A DNA stretch of 23,795 bases. Origin: Priapulus caudatus (Eukaryota; Priapulida; Priapulimorpha; Priapulimorphida; Priapulidae). The DNA is taken from NCBI RefSeq assembly GCF_000485595.1, contig NW_014577476.1:147773-171567 (forward strand), written 5' to 3'. Under the pieces are notes generated by a model. It made no database searches. It was not told where the DNA came from and saw only the letters and a list, made by a program, of their open reading frames with translations. Positions 9,893 to 20,725 of the stretch are shown here, piece by piece. A program made the translations under genes and the position numbers. Each line of letters starts with the position of its first letter. Positions within the stretch are counted from its first letter, which is position 1.

Positions 9893-10553
9893 GATTTTAA
9901 AGGTCCTAAATACAAAGTCCTAATACTAACTCTAATTCTAATTTCTACTATATGACAATGATAATTAATAGAGATAAATATGTACGTAGTATTGTTATTT
10001 AGTCTAACAAATATAACCATTTTGGCAATCCGAATAAGAATCCTCGCAGATAAACATTTAATAATCATAATTTAAATGCTGGCCATATTGGATTTATTGC
10101 AAATTATAGGTGGCCATATGGCATTTCGCATGTTAGGGAGTGATCCATTTTAATTCTAATATAAGTAATTGGCATTGCTCCAGGCCAACAATCATTTTCA
10201 TAATATATCTTTCATCTTAACTCAAATATATCCTATGGGATAGAGAATATTGCAAAATAATGGGGAATTGGGCAGCCATCTCTGGAATTTATGCTAATTA
10301 TGGCGGCCATATATGCATTTCTCTTGCATGTAGGAGCCTGACCCATTCGCATTCTTAAGCTAAATGCATTGCCCATGCCCTAATAATTAAGAATATAACT
10401 TTAAATTACTGAACCTATGTCCGTTGATAGCCAGAAACACTTATTCTACCGAAACTCATCGGAACATGGCGGCCATTTTGGATTTATTTGCAAATTGATG
10501 GCAAATTTCGCAACTGTGGGACGATTTCTAGGACTTCTAGATAGTTGTTCTGG
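9893..10553 (-). repeat. Right inverted arm
   Basis: This is the reverse complement of the left arm over about 650 bp with many small indels. It shows the same unit structure, with TGGCGGCCAT cores near 10300 and 10470. The two arms differ enough (substitutions and indels throughout) that they are old copies or badly called ones. There is no coding potential. Confidence 0.78.
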
Positions 10554-10639
10554 AGGCTTATCACTAAAACGCACGCAGCTGTAAATATTTTCTGTATGCT
10601 CTTTTTTCGCCGCTCAAATGCCATAGATTTCCTGAGATA

Positions 10640-11290
10640 GTAATAAGGACCGTTGTCACTCTCTCCATAGGAGTAAAATGTTGGGGGCTAGCTTACAATT
10701 CCACATCCAATATTTAACAAAATCGAATTTGAATTTACCGATGGCATTTTTATTTTTTGGCCAAAAGTGGCGTGGCCTCGAAAGTAGGTCGACTGGCGAG
10801 CTCCCAAAATAGGAGTTCAATCTCTCTTCATTAGGAGGTAACAACTGTAATTCAATTAGTGAAACTGTGGCGTCAAACGGTCTTGAGTTATCTGGCTGAC
10901 CGTATGCGCAGACAACCTGAAATGCATAGTGAAATGTCAAAAATCCTACTAATTAGCATAACTTAAAAAAATCAATAACTGTGTTATATGTTTTTCGGGG
11001 CCAGTCCTCATTCATTCACATACCAGAAATGAGCACAAACCATTGAACCTGACACTGACTTATGGCCATTTCCATTTTTGCCAAAAAGTGGACGTGGCTC
11101 GAACTCGCTATGCGTGACCGGCGGTGCTTCCAAAATTAGGGACGTTGTCAACTCTCCGCATAGGAGTAACAATATTGCATATTTGAACATGTTGGGTCAA
11201 ACGGTTCTTGAGTTATCGTTGCCGTAGCAAATGTTGACCAGACGGATGGACGGACGGAGGTCGGACGACGCCCCCACTGGCAATAGTCAT
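10640..11290 (+). repeat. Two-plus diverged copies of a ~320-bp dispersed repeat with a GACG-rich tail
   Basis: TGGCATTTTTATTTTTTGG (10742) recurs as TGGCCATTTCCATTTTTG (11063). Each copy is followed by CCAAAA(A)GTGG(A)CGTGGC, CAT(A/T)AGGAG(G)TAAC and GTCAAACGGT(T)CTTGAGTTATC. A further partial CCATAGGAGTAA lies at about 10665. The second copy ends in GACGGATGGACGGACGGA (11241-11258), a degenerate tetranucleotide tail. I believe this kind of TCAAACGGTTCTTGAGTTATC repeat with a GACGGACGGAC tail is widespread in invertebrate genomes, but its class is unknown to me. It directly abuts the right arm of the 4.6-kb element. Confidence 0.72.
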
Positions 11291-11742
11291 ATTGGTACGA
11301 TTCAAGGCGGCTAAAACGATTAGGCTATTCGTCTATAATAGGCTATTTGAAAAAAATCGCGCTAATAGCAGGGCTGAATGGTTCTCGTTCTCGTAAAGCA
11401 ACTGTTCAAACATTTGCCCACACGTGCCCCACTCACGGATCTGCGACCACAAGGAAAAACCGAGCAAAATTGTGAGTACGATTTGCTGAATTTAGCAGTC
11501 TGAGAGCCACTAAAAAGCACCATCAATATACCGGGAAAGGCTTTGTTGGTAAGTTGCACGTTTTCGCGCCTCAGCTGTTTCGCCCACTGATCTTTACACT
11601 GGTTACACCCAAAGAAAATGTTGCGGGCGGCGCCAAAAAACAATTTTCTTCCAATCAATATCACCGAGGCAGTCAAGCAAATTATGACACGGCGACCCTC
11701 TGACCCCCCCGTCGGACTCCGACTGCCCCTGGCTCTGAATAC
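11291..11742. other. No recognised feature
   Basis: Unique-looking sequence of about 450 bp. A minus-strand open frame runs through 11362-11700 into the neighbouring pyrimidine repeat. Its non-repeat half has protein-like composition (several cysteines and aromatics) but matches nothing I recognise, and most of its length comes from the CT repeat. Confidence 0.5.
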
Positions 11743-12177
11743 GCTCACTCCCTCACTTCCCCCGCTCCCTTCTCTGTCGCTCATCCTCTCTTCTCTCTCT
11801 CTCCTCTGCTGGGCGCCGCTCTCTCTCTCTCTCTCTCTTCCTCTCTCTCCTCTCTCTCCTCTCTGCCCCTCGCTCTCTCCTCTCTCTCTCCTCTCTCTCT
11901 CTAGCTTCTCTATCATCTTTCATACTCTCCTCACGACACGACTCTACACCTCGCATCTTTTCTCTCGTCTCTATCTCTCTTCTCTCTATTTCCCTCTCTC
12001 TTGCGTTCTCGCTATCTCGTCTCTCGTTCACGCACATTCTGTCTCTCGTCCCTCTCTGTTTCTCTCGTCTATCTCTATCTCTATCTCGATCTATGTCTCT
12101 ATCCCTATTTCTATTTCTATATATGTCTCTATCTCTATCTCTATATCTCTCTTCTCTTTCGCTCTCTCAATCACGTT
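11743..12177 (+). repeat. Polypyrimidine tract: (CT)n grading into (TCTCTA)n
   Basis: About 435 bp are almost pure C/T on the plus strand, with long (CT)n runs near 11818-11900 and a TATCTC/TCTCTA hexamer array at about 12060-12160. The long open frames here (Leu/Ser-rich on plus, Arg/Glu-rich on minus) are products of the repeat. Polypurine-polypyrimidine mirror tracts of this kind can form triplex DNA. Confidence 0.92.
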
Positions 12178-12837
12178 CTCTATGCCAGTTGGCTCCTATT
12201 TAGGATGGCCTCCACGGAAAACGCCCTCATCCATCGTCAACAGGAAAACAATCGAGTTTAAATGGTTCATCGACTAAATAGGAAACCGACTCTCTCCATT
12301 TCGCGGACGGTGGCTTGAAATTCAGTCACGCAAATTATCACTTGGCGAATTTTGGCCGCAGCAAATTGCCCTAGATTGGCCGCGGAGATTTTCGAGATAA
12401 CCTCTACGGCAAAGGGTGCAGCACAGTACAGAAATCACGTACGTCGACAATTCCCGCCTTTATGTATGACAGGAACAAGGGTGACAGCGTATATTGTAGT
12501 GTGCTTATGAGAAAGGGCACGGGCGCCTATAACGCGTGGGTGTACATGCATTCATGTATGCATTCATCGAAACAGGGCGATCGAACTCTATGCTTACAAT
12601 AATTGTACGTCCTACTTTTACTGTGTTCAGATATTTTCCTATTTCCAAGAGAAATTGGGAAACTGGCTCTAGCAAGCCAGCATTGGCAAGCAGAATAAAT
12701 AATAATATTATAAATAATCGTGTAGTTATTTCAATTAAAAATTCGCTGGGCGGATATCAAATAATAGTATTAGATTTCATAAATATTGTAATTGAAGAAC
12801 GAAATTATCAGTAACCGAAGAAGACCTAGAAACCTAG
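12178..12837. other. No recognised feature between simple-repeat blocks
   Basis: Mixed sequence, AT-rich toward 12700-12800. A 92-codon plus-strand frame at 12536-12814 ends in an Ile/Asn-rich stretch typical of AT-rich non-coding DNA. No homology, splice structure or RNA gene was recognised. Confidence 0.5.
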
Positions 12838-13120
12838 ACTGCAGCAGGTGTTATGGGTGGTGTTTATGACGAGAGTGTGGGAGTGTGACAGAGAGCTTAG
12901 GAATGGAATATAATCACTGAAAAGAGAAAGGTAGAGCGAAGAGGAATGATGAAGAAAGAGAATGAGAGATAGAGACTGACACATTGTAGGGGGAGATGAG
13001 TCGATCCGAGAAATGCACATCAAAAAAGATCGCGCGGGAAGAGCAATGGAACGAGACGGAAAGAACGAGCGCGTGAAAGAGAGAATGGGAGAGCCCTAAA
13101 AAGAGATAGATGTGAAACGA
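12838..13120 (+). repeat. Purine-rich (GA-rich) low-complexity tract
   Basis: The plus strand is enriched in G and A (GAGAGAG-, GAAAGAGAATGAGAG-type words), roughly the complement of the pyrimidine tract about 1 kb upstream. It is imperfect and merges into the tetranucleotide array. Confidence 0.7.
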
Positions 13121-13145
13121 GACACATGCAGACAGGCAAACAGAC

Positions 13146-13186
<41 letters not shown>

Positions 13187-13611
13187 GGCAGGCAGGCAGG
13201 CAGGCATGCATGCAGGCAGGCAGGCATGCATGCAGGCAGACAGGCAGGCAGGCAAACGGGCAGGCAGGCGAGCAGGCAGGCGGGAGGGCGGGGAGACAGA
13301 CAGGCAGACAGGCGGGCAGACGAGCGGGCAGGCAGGCAGGCAGGCGGGCAGGCGGGCAGACAGGCAGGCGGACAGGCAGGCAGGCGAGCGGGCAGGCAGG
13401 CAGGCACGCAGGCACGCAGGCACGCAGGCGGGCAGACAGACAGACAGACAGGCAGGCAGGCAGGCAGGCAAAACAGACCAGACAGACAGACAGACATGCA
13501 GGCAGGCAGGCACGCAGGCAGGCAGGCAAGCAACTAGGCAGGCAGGCAGCAAGCCAGCAGGCAGCAGGCCAGGCAAGTCAGGCAGACAAGCAGGCAGGCG
13601 GGCAGGCAGAC
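13121..13611 (+). repeat. (GACA)n/(GGCA)n tetranucleotide array
   Basis: About 490 bp of GACA and GGCA tetranucleotides are arranged in homogeneous blocks (pure GACA at about 13147-13188 and 13434-13450, GGCA elsewhere) with GCGG, GCGA and TGCA variants. All six frames stay open for long distances because the 4-bp unit gives a 4-codon protein repeat with no stop. These frames are not genes. Confidence 0.95.
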
Positions 13612-13815
13612 ACTCCGAGAGACACAGACAGAGAAAGAACGCGGCACAGACACACGCACACACTCGCACACGCACCGGCTGCGCACGACACCACACACAC
13701 ACACACACACACACCACACACACACACACACACAACGACACACACACACACACACACACCACACACAACACACACGCACACACAACACACACGCACAACA
13801 CACGCGGCAGCACGC
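13612..13815 (+). repeat. (CA)n microsatellite complex
   Basis: Alternating CA, CACG and CACCA runs form the densest CA blocks at about 13690-13800, ending in a CGCGCGCG stretch near 13815. Alternating purine-pyrimidine DNA of this type can adopt Z-form. Non-coding. Confidence 0.93.
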
Positions 13816-14670
13816 GCGCGCGAGTAGCGAAGGGGTGGGTGAGCAAGAAAGCGAGAGAGATTACAATGAAATGAAGAAATATCAATAATAAATTACGACA
13901 AATCAAATTGGTTGGTAGCCGAATGAGACGCATTTACTTTTTATCTTTTTGGCTATCAAGCGTGAACAGATTAAATGAGAGAAATGTGAGTGCATTATTC
14001 AGTTCCAAGACCTAAGGTTCTAGAGTGCTCTTCAAAGCGAGGAGTATGTATTTCAAAAAAAGAGCCGCTACATAGCCATGTAATGGTGATTTGATGATCT
14101 AGGCAAAAGCAGACGAGTCAACTACTGGATCACAACTGTTAAGCGGAAGAACTCTATTAACTTCTCGTAGCGTTCACCATTTCACAAGACTTTCACCACG
14201 GAAATAGACATAACTCTCGTCCAATAACCCAAGATGTGAGCTAAGATTACCCCTAGTGCGTTTTTGTTTTGTATGTCGTGGGTTGAGCAGGCAGAAATAA
14301 GCCCTTTATTTACGCTTGAAATAATTAGGCGGGATTGGCCATTACCATAACATCATCTTGGATCCTAGTTTAATTTATGCGGCTGTATGCACGATTTGAA
14401 TAATTCACTCAACCTTATCTCCATATACGCGAAAAGGAACGAAATCTCACGTTTCCTGTATGCAGGCAAGCAAACGATTGTTTGTGGAAAAATGTTTCTA
14501 ACTCTAATCAAATTTCATCACGAGACAAGGCTTACAGTACTGCAGCGCAACTTTGAAAATCTTTTATTTCAAAGCTAAGCAAACAACCCAACGACGGAAC
14601 GAGTTAATTGCATAGAGGCTCAGATATAATTTGCATAAGCAACTTCGAATCGTTATGAGTTTGCAGACGA
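13816..14670. other. No recognised feature
   Basis: Unique-looking AT-rich sequence between the simple-repeat complex and the minisatellite. The longest open frame (63 codons, plus strand, 14387-14578) has no recognisable similarity. Confidence 0.5.
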
Positions 14671-15345
14671 TCTGCCAGTGAGGGTCATCATGTAAACCGC
14701 CCTGGCAGTGATGGGTCATCATGTAACCGCTCTGCAGTGAAGGGGTCCATCAAAAATGTAACCGCCCTGCCAGTGAGGGGTCATCATGTAACCGCCCTGC
14801 AGTGAGGGTCATCATTAACCTGACCCTGCCAGTGAGGGGTCAATCATGTAACCGCCCTGTGAGGGGTCATCATGTAACCCGCCCGCTGCCATGAGGGGTC
14901 CATCATGTAACTCGCCCCTGCAGTGAGGGTCATCATGTAACCGCCCTGCCAGTGGAGGGTCATCAATGTAACCGCCCTGCAGTGAGGGGTCATCAATGTT
15001 AACGCGCCCTGGGCCAGTGAGGGTCATCAATGTCCGCCCTGCCAGTGAGGGTCATCATGTAACCGCCCTGTGAGTGGTCAATCAATGTAACCGCCCTGTG
15101 AGGGTCATGCATGTAACGCGTCCCCTGCCCAGTGAGGGGTCACTCATTAAGCCGCCCTGATGAGGGTCATCAATGTGAACCAGCCCCTGCCAAGTGAGGG
15201 GTGCATCTATGTAACCGCCCTGCCAGTGAGGGTCAATCAATGTAACCGGCCTGTGAGGGGTCCAATCATGTAAACCGCCCGCCCCAGTGAGGGGTCATCA
15301 TGTAACCGCCCTGCCTGTGAGGGGTCATCATGTAACCGCCCTGCA
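14671..15345 (+). repeat. 30-bp minisatellite, about 22 copies
   Basis: Tandem units of about 30 bp have the core words CCTGCCAGTGAGGGG, TCATCATGTAACC and GCC. Copies fall into three length forms at the first block: CTGCCAGTGAG, CTGCAGTGAG and a short CTGTGAG. Other differences are mostly single-base gains or losses in G, C and A runs. About 22 full units plus a partial one fill the array without spacers. The unit length is a multiple of three, but indels break every frame and no flanking exon is seen, so a coding origin is not supported. Confidence 0.95.
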
Positions 15346-16575
15346 CGTTTCCTCCCACAAACTTATTGGCGACCAATTGGAAATGCTCGCGCCATTTGGC
15401 TATCAAACATCCTTTTCAACGTCTGTCGATTTGGCTGAATACTCCACTTGTCTAATCAACAGCCTAGGCCAACACTAGCCACCTAGCCATCTAGCCCACC
15501 TTAATGCACATTACACTTTCGGCAGCATTACAACAGCATCGGTGGCAGCCTTAAGCTGAGGCATAGCTACCATATATATTTTATATGGAGAGGCCCGCAT
15601 ACATCTATGGGGTAGCAGCCCTGAGTTAGGGTCAGGGCTTGACATGCTTGAAGCCACGGAGTTTGACTCAATCGGACAATGGAGCCATATGGGATCGTGA
15701 CACGGTGACAGTAGTAATGTTAAAACCACTTGATGTCGTACACACTGGAAGGAGAAATACAGGATATAAGTTCATATGTAAGGTCATACATTGCCATGCA
15801 CATAATATCAACGTACAAAGCACTAAGTTTGGTGTTTTGGACAGTGGAAGATTCTTACCCCCAAATAAATGTTTCCGTTGTATTGTTAGAATGTAGGTGA
15901 TCCTATTTAGAACTTATGACATGGCATAATGCGCCACCCTGCTGTTGAACTGGTCAGCTGAGAAATAGCATTTGCACCATGAAAGAACCAAATTAGCAAG
16001 GTTTATATCATGTGCCTGAATGGAAGAGGGCGTGCTCGAATTGAAGAAAATTGGATTGAAACCCTAGGTCAAGAGTAAATTGTGCAGGCAAGTTTTTGAG
16101 GCGGTGCGATCTAAGGAAAACTGAGCACTTGTCAAGACAGACCTTTCAAATCACTAATCACCTTCCGACATCTGAATGACTTATTCGCGAATTTTAGAGC
16201 GTGTAATTCGCCATATTTGTCTATTTATGTTACATCGACTGTTAACCCAAATGCTAGTTTCGGGTTGCCAATCAAATTTAAAATACGTGTGTTTGCATTT
16301 CTTACAGAGCCCCACCTACCGAAATGCTGAAACAAGCAAACGTTCTTATCAATACGTCACCGTATGCCAATTTTAATAAATGATAGTCAATTTATGCACA
16401 ATTCAAGCTGCTTCGAAAAATTGCAAAAAACTGTCAACTAGTTATATGTCAGCAAATGGCTGGACAAGCTATACGGTTTCACCGCGTGAATTAGTATGGG
16501 AATTCATTCCTCACTCTCGCCGTTTCGATGGAATTTTCTTTAAGAGAATCAGCGCAGCTAAGCCTGATATATAAT

Positions 16576-16589
16576 TCACCCGCGGGTGA
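16576..16589. promoter_or_regulatory. 14-bp perfect palindrome
   Basis: TCACCCGCGGGTGA is self-complementary across 14 bases. It could be a dimeric protein-binding site. No adjacent gene supports this, and chance occurrence is possible. Confidence 0.25.
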
Positions 16590-18370
16590 GATTGTTAAAT
16601 GATTGTCAGACGTGAAGGTTTCATTATCCACGGGAAATGGCCAGTTAAGAAGCTCGGAGTGCTGAGGTTTCGCTGGGCTTATTCACGTAAGCAGCCGCTC
16701 TCGGCAGATTCACTATCTGTCGCACCTGCACTAACCCGCTAAAGGAGAGCCACACACTCTTGATAAAACGTACGTCTGTTATTAGGCAAAAATCGATTCG
16801 GATTTCCCGGCGCAAGTGGCATGGCCATCCGAGCTCGACAGCCTGGTAGAATATATAGCCGCTCGAACTGCCGTCTATGGCCGGGATTAGAACATGATGA
16901 GCTGGTTTGTCGATTTTGAGGTGAACTGGTTTTAACCGCGCGCGCAAACGAAATGATTGCAGCTTATATGCGTAAATGAAGAGGCGACTAAAACTATAGT
17001 CGCACGAGACTGGCGAGAGGTTAGAACGATGCAGATATAAGCTTCAGTATAAAAACTTTAAATAGGAAAATGAAATTGAACAACAGCTAAATCCGCGCGA
17101 AAAGTGCGAAAAAAGGAATTCGAAAAAAAATGGGTTTCTTAATATGGGATAACATAATGGCTTGGCCGTGGCAAAGCGATTGATTGTATATTGGTCCAAC
17201 AGGAATTCCATATGTAGGGAGCGAGGCATGGTAACGGAATGCCGCTGTCAAGTCATTTAATTTTCGTTTTACATACTAGTTTCCTCCCCTAACTGCACAA
17301 TGTGCGTAAAATGAGTTATAGTAACGAAAGGAATACTGCATATAACGAGTACTACACACAGCATGCCATTGGTGGCAGTGTATAATCTCCAGTAGCGTAA
17401 TTATTCACACTTAAAATTTACTAACGTAAATTCTGGCGACGGAAATGATATCGTTAAGAGCATTTCATAATTTACGTCACGCACTCCATTAAGCTCGCAA
17501 ATCCAGTAAGAAAATTAAATTGCAATCCTGCTGAATATACAATCAGTACAGTGGCCGCAAAACCATACATTTATATAAAAAGCAAGCAATCTAGCAATGT
17601 GCACGTACGCATAGAATCATCCAGACGCGACATAAACATATAAACCTGATGAATTAGGTAAAACCAATTCACATAAAGTGTTTATTTGTTGCGCGTAAAC
17701 CAATTACGCTTAATCTGGTAACTAACATACGGAAGTAGACTGTATTAAGATACAGACAAAACATCAAAAAGCGACACGTGTGTCTAACAAGTGGCAGCCT
17801 AAGAACAACTTCAACTAAGTGTTAATATCACCACGAAATATCCACAAAAAGCACGCTGAACATTGCATGGGCTGTTAAAGGGCAAAAGGTAAAATGTTAA
17901 GAAAATGCCTGTTACATTACGAATCTTGGTAGAAATGTTTCAATTAAGATAATATCATTCTAAATAGATGTCAAGCGTGAAAAAGCTGGTAAATACAGAA
18001 TCTACTACACTATTTCCTCAGCAAAAAATATTGCACGGGCGCTTGTGACAGGTTCTCATATATTAGTAACCGTCAAAGGCCAATAAAAATTTATATATAT
18101 CACGACCCGAATAGAGTCGTAAAAGACAACGAATCTACATTGTGAGATCTTGGTTTTTTCCAATCAAGAGGACTGTCGCCGATACTAATCTGCGCTGCAG
18201 CCGGCCTGACAAAATAAAATACGGTGTAAATTAACAGAAATTGGGATTTGGCAAAAGCTTGGCGCAAAGGCAAAAGGAAATTAAAGAACCGATTCGATTT
18301 ATTGGCCCGCATGGCCGATCCTTACAAAGGGTTTACTAAAAAAAAACATGCCCTTTTTCAACGACGATCA

Positions 18371-18396
18371 CACGTGATCATAGCGATTACCACGTG
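18371..18396. promoter_or_regulatory. Two CACGTG E-boxes 20 bp apart
   Basis: CACGTG occurs at 18371-18376 and again at 18391-18396. The first is framed by GATCAC...GTGATC, an extended inverted repeat. CACGTG is the canonical site for bHLH-ZIP factors (USF/MYC class). Without a neighbouring gene, regulatory function is only a possibility. Confidence 0.25.
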
Positions 18397-20725
18397 AAGC
18401 ACACAAGCTTCAGGAATCCGTCAGCCCTATTCAACGATCGTTCTGCGACATTGCCTGCTGTAATTAAGAACGCAATACGAAGTAAAGTTACAAAGCCGGC
18501 CCACCGGGGAGAAGACCTGTTTTTACTTGTCCGCGCGAGTAAACTATCATTAATCTAAGTTGGTAAAATGCTCGAAGCAATTGTGTATCCCGTGGACTCT
18601 AATTGCATGACTATCACATAGTTTAAAAAATGTACTAATGGCACATTGCCGGGAACACGGTGATGTGGACTGCAGAGCCAATCTTACGCAGAACGTTGAT
18701 GCCGGTGAAATGCTGGCAATGGAATGGTACAAATTGATCCAAGCGAGAGCTTGCTTAGAAATACAGCAAGAAATGGTGGGCTTTACCAAATTTGCAGGAA
18801 AATGAGAGATCCTTGCGTCCTATCGACCAAATCGCGCTTGTGTTTCAAATCTAATATTAAATGCGTAAAACAGCCGAAAAACAGGGCGACAGCTATATAT
18901 ATAACGGCCGGTGAGTGATTGCGAAAGAGATTAACCGTTTGGCAGCCTTAAGCGTACATAGCTGCGCTAGAAAAAAACTATGGATACGAGTTCGATTAGT
19001 ACAAGAGGCGCCTTTTTGATGGATGTTAAAGACTGTACCCGCCGTCGTACCAATACACGGCGCGCTGGCTATTTATTGTGAGCTCTAAATTCCTGATCAG
19101 CCGACTTGAATACAAGCTCGCAAGCGAAATGAGCGAGCGTGTGGCTATCATATAAAAGAACGGTGCGAGAAACGCGCGTTAACGATAATAGATTGGCAAG
19201 TAATTTTCGGCATCCGTTTACGCTGTGGCGTGAGAAGCGACGAGCGCGCTCCGAATGCAAATTTCGGCCGCCTATACGCGTCGAAAAATTTTCACCGCCC
19301 GAAGGCATGCCAGAGCTGCATAATGCGCAGCGAGTCTCGCTGTGCTTGTAATGACGAAGATATGAAGAATTATTTAACTTGTATAAGAACTTAGCGACGC
19401 GGTCATTTAACGTAAGCAGGCATAACGTCATAGTTATTTAAGTCAAAATAGTCAAGGTAACATGAGGCCGAGCGCAGCGAGCGACAGCGGGTCGCAGCAC
19501 CTATTAATACGTCATAGGTTTATTTAGTCGATCCAATAACAGTCAAAAGTAACAAGTGAACAAGTTGTACCACCGAATATCCAAGAAACAGAGTGACATT
19601 TAGCACTACACAAGGCCGAGAGAACACGTTCACAGCTTTGATGTCGCCAATGCCGACTCATGGAAAACAAAACAACGAAACGCCGCCGACAAAATGTGCA
19701 ACCATTGAACTATGAAGAACATGAATCCGAACTGCCGCGATTCACCAAATAAGTTCTAGAAGCTTTCAGTCTGCCGTCTCACGCTAGTAGAAAAGAAGTC
19801 TCTCACTTTCAGTTGTCCATAAAAATTCTGGAGAAGGACATAGGATTGCACATCCGCACGGTCATAGGCTATTTTAGCCCCATACCGACATTATTGCAAC
19901 CATTCCGCAACGCAACCAAAGGCCTTGAGGACAACTTGGGCCATGCATTCCTCCAGTTGGCATAAATACCGAACAAGTTTCGACGAAAGGGCAGAGCAGT
20001 TTCCACGGTGCTGACAGACCGCCTGTCAACACTGCTGCTCTCACCTGCTTTCGGTCCGCCACCCTATACCGTCGCCGCTGGGACATGATGAGAACCCTGC
20101 AGGACTCCTAGTCGTAAGATATACATTTGTAACACGTATTTCTTAGCTTGTGCTGGCGGCTACCTATGTACTGTAATGTATTTGCATTATTATGTTTCCA
20201 TTAGAAGAATAGAGTAAGCTGTAGTAATTCATGGTGGTTATAGCATTATACTGTCTGTGGCTTAAGTGCAAAATAATCACACGTATCTGTTTACAAATGA
20301 AAACCTTGTTCCACTAACACTATACGAATCAAACACCGTGACCTACGACAACGGGCATCCACAGCTCCGCTAAGCTGTGTGCCGATGAAAACAACACCCG
20401 TCTACTGCACGCTGGGTGTGCATGCGGCTTCTGTTTACCCGTGCAGTGCGCTACTAGGCCGAGGTATTTCTACGCTGACTCGCGCTATCAAGACACATTA
20501 CAAAACCATCAGTCTTCTAGCAGCGTGATTTTCCTGCACGAAAAAGCCCACAAGATGCTTATTCGCTAGTTAAAGAGAATTTCGCTGTTATTTGTGAGCA
20601 TCTGCCAGGTCCGCGGTAAAAAATAGGAGTCCGGCGCGCGCATTACGCTAACGCGATAACGAAAATCGCAGAAAACGTCAATAATAGCAAGTCGAGTTTT
20701 GCATCCACGGCGCCGCGCACGACAG

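Larger units (their letters stand above)
5961..10553. mobile_element. Candidate 4.6-kb element with ~650-bp inverted arms carrying a PIN/FEN-like gene
   Basis: The left arm (5961-6607) aligns, with indels, to the reverse complement of the right arm (9893-10553) along its whole length. Shared anchors in order include AAAGTCCTA, AGTAATTTAAAGTT, GAATGCGAATGGGT, CGCCATAATTAGCATAAAT, ATTGTTGGCCTGGAG, AATGGATCACTCCCTA, TTATTCGG and AATTAGAATTAGA. The ~3.3-kb centre holds a decayed minus-strand gene of a multi-copy invertebrate family whose motifs suggest a PIN/FEN-type nuclease. The gene's last codons lie 8 bp from the left arm. Exact termini and a target duplication could not be fixed; weak similarity may continue to about 5920 and 10590. 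The arms may be integral ends of a mobile element, or a separate repeat family in which the gene happens to be nested. The arm pairing is seen directly; mobility is inferred. Confidence 0.65.
15346..20725. other. Long unique-looking region, no gene recognised
   Basis: About 5.4 kb of mostly AT-rich DNA. Open frames reach 120 codons (minus strand 19069-19431) but none shows a domain, signal peptide or repeat that I recognise. One protein-like plus-strand stretch runs from an ATG at 19660 to a stop at 19963 with a single in-frame stop at 19750-19752. It has balanced composition and could be an exon or a pseudogene fragment, but stretches like this are expected by chance in a window this size. 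No tRNA, transposon ends or tandem repeats were found. Confidence 0.5.

Noticed and set aside
11362-12277. Frames of 184 and 219 codons rich in Ser/Leu or Arg/Glu
   Set aside because: Most of their length is the CT/GA simple repeat; the non-repeat parts match no recognised protein.
13020-13933. Very long open frames (up to 339 codons) of Cys/Leu/Pro- or Arg/Gln/Gly-rich protein on both strands
   Set aside because: They are translations of the GACA/GGCA and CA arrays, open in all frames because the repeat unit contains no stop; not genes.
14671-15345. CRISPR array or coding 10-residue repeat
   Set aside because: Units are directly adjacent with no unique spacers, and frequent indels break every frame; it is a minisatellite.
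16576-16589. Perfect 14-bp palindrome as an operator
   Set aside because: Kept only as a low-confidence site: there is no adjacent gene and no second copy in the window.
19069-19431. 120-codon minus-strand frame
   Set aside because: No recognised domain, no supporting splice or promoter signals, and an overlapping open frame on the other strand; chance is a sufficient explanation.
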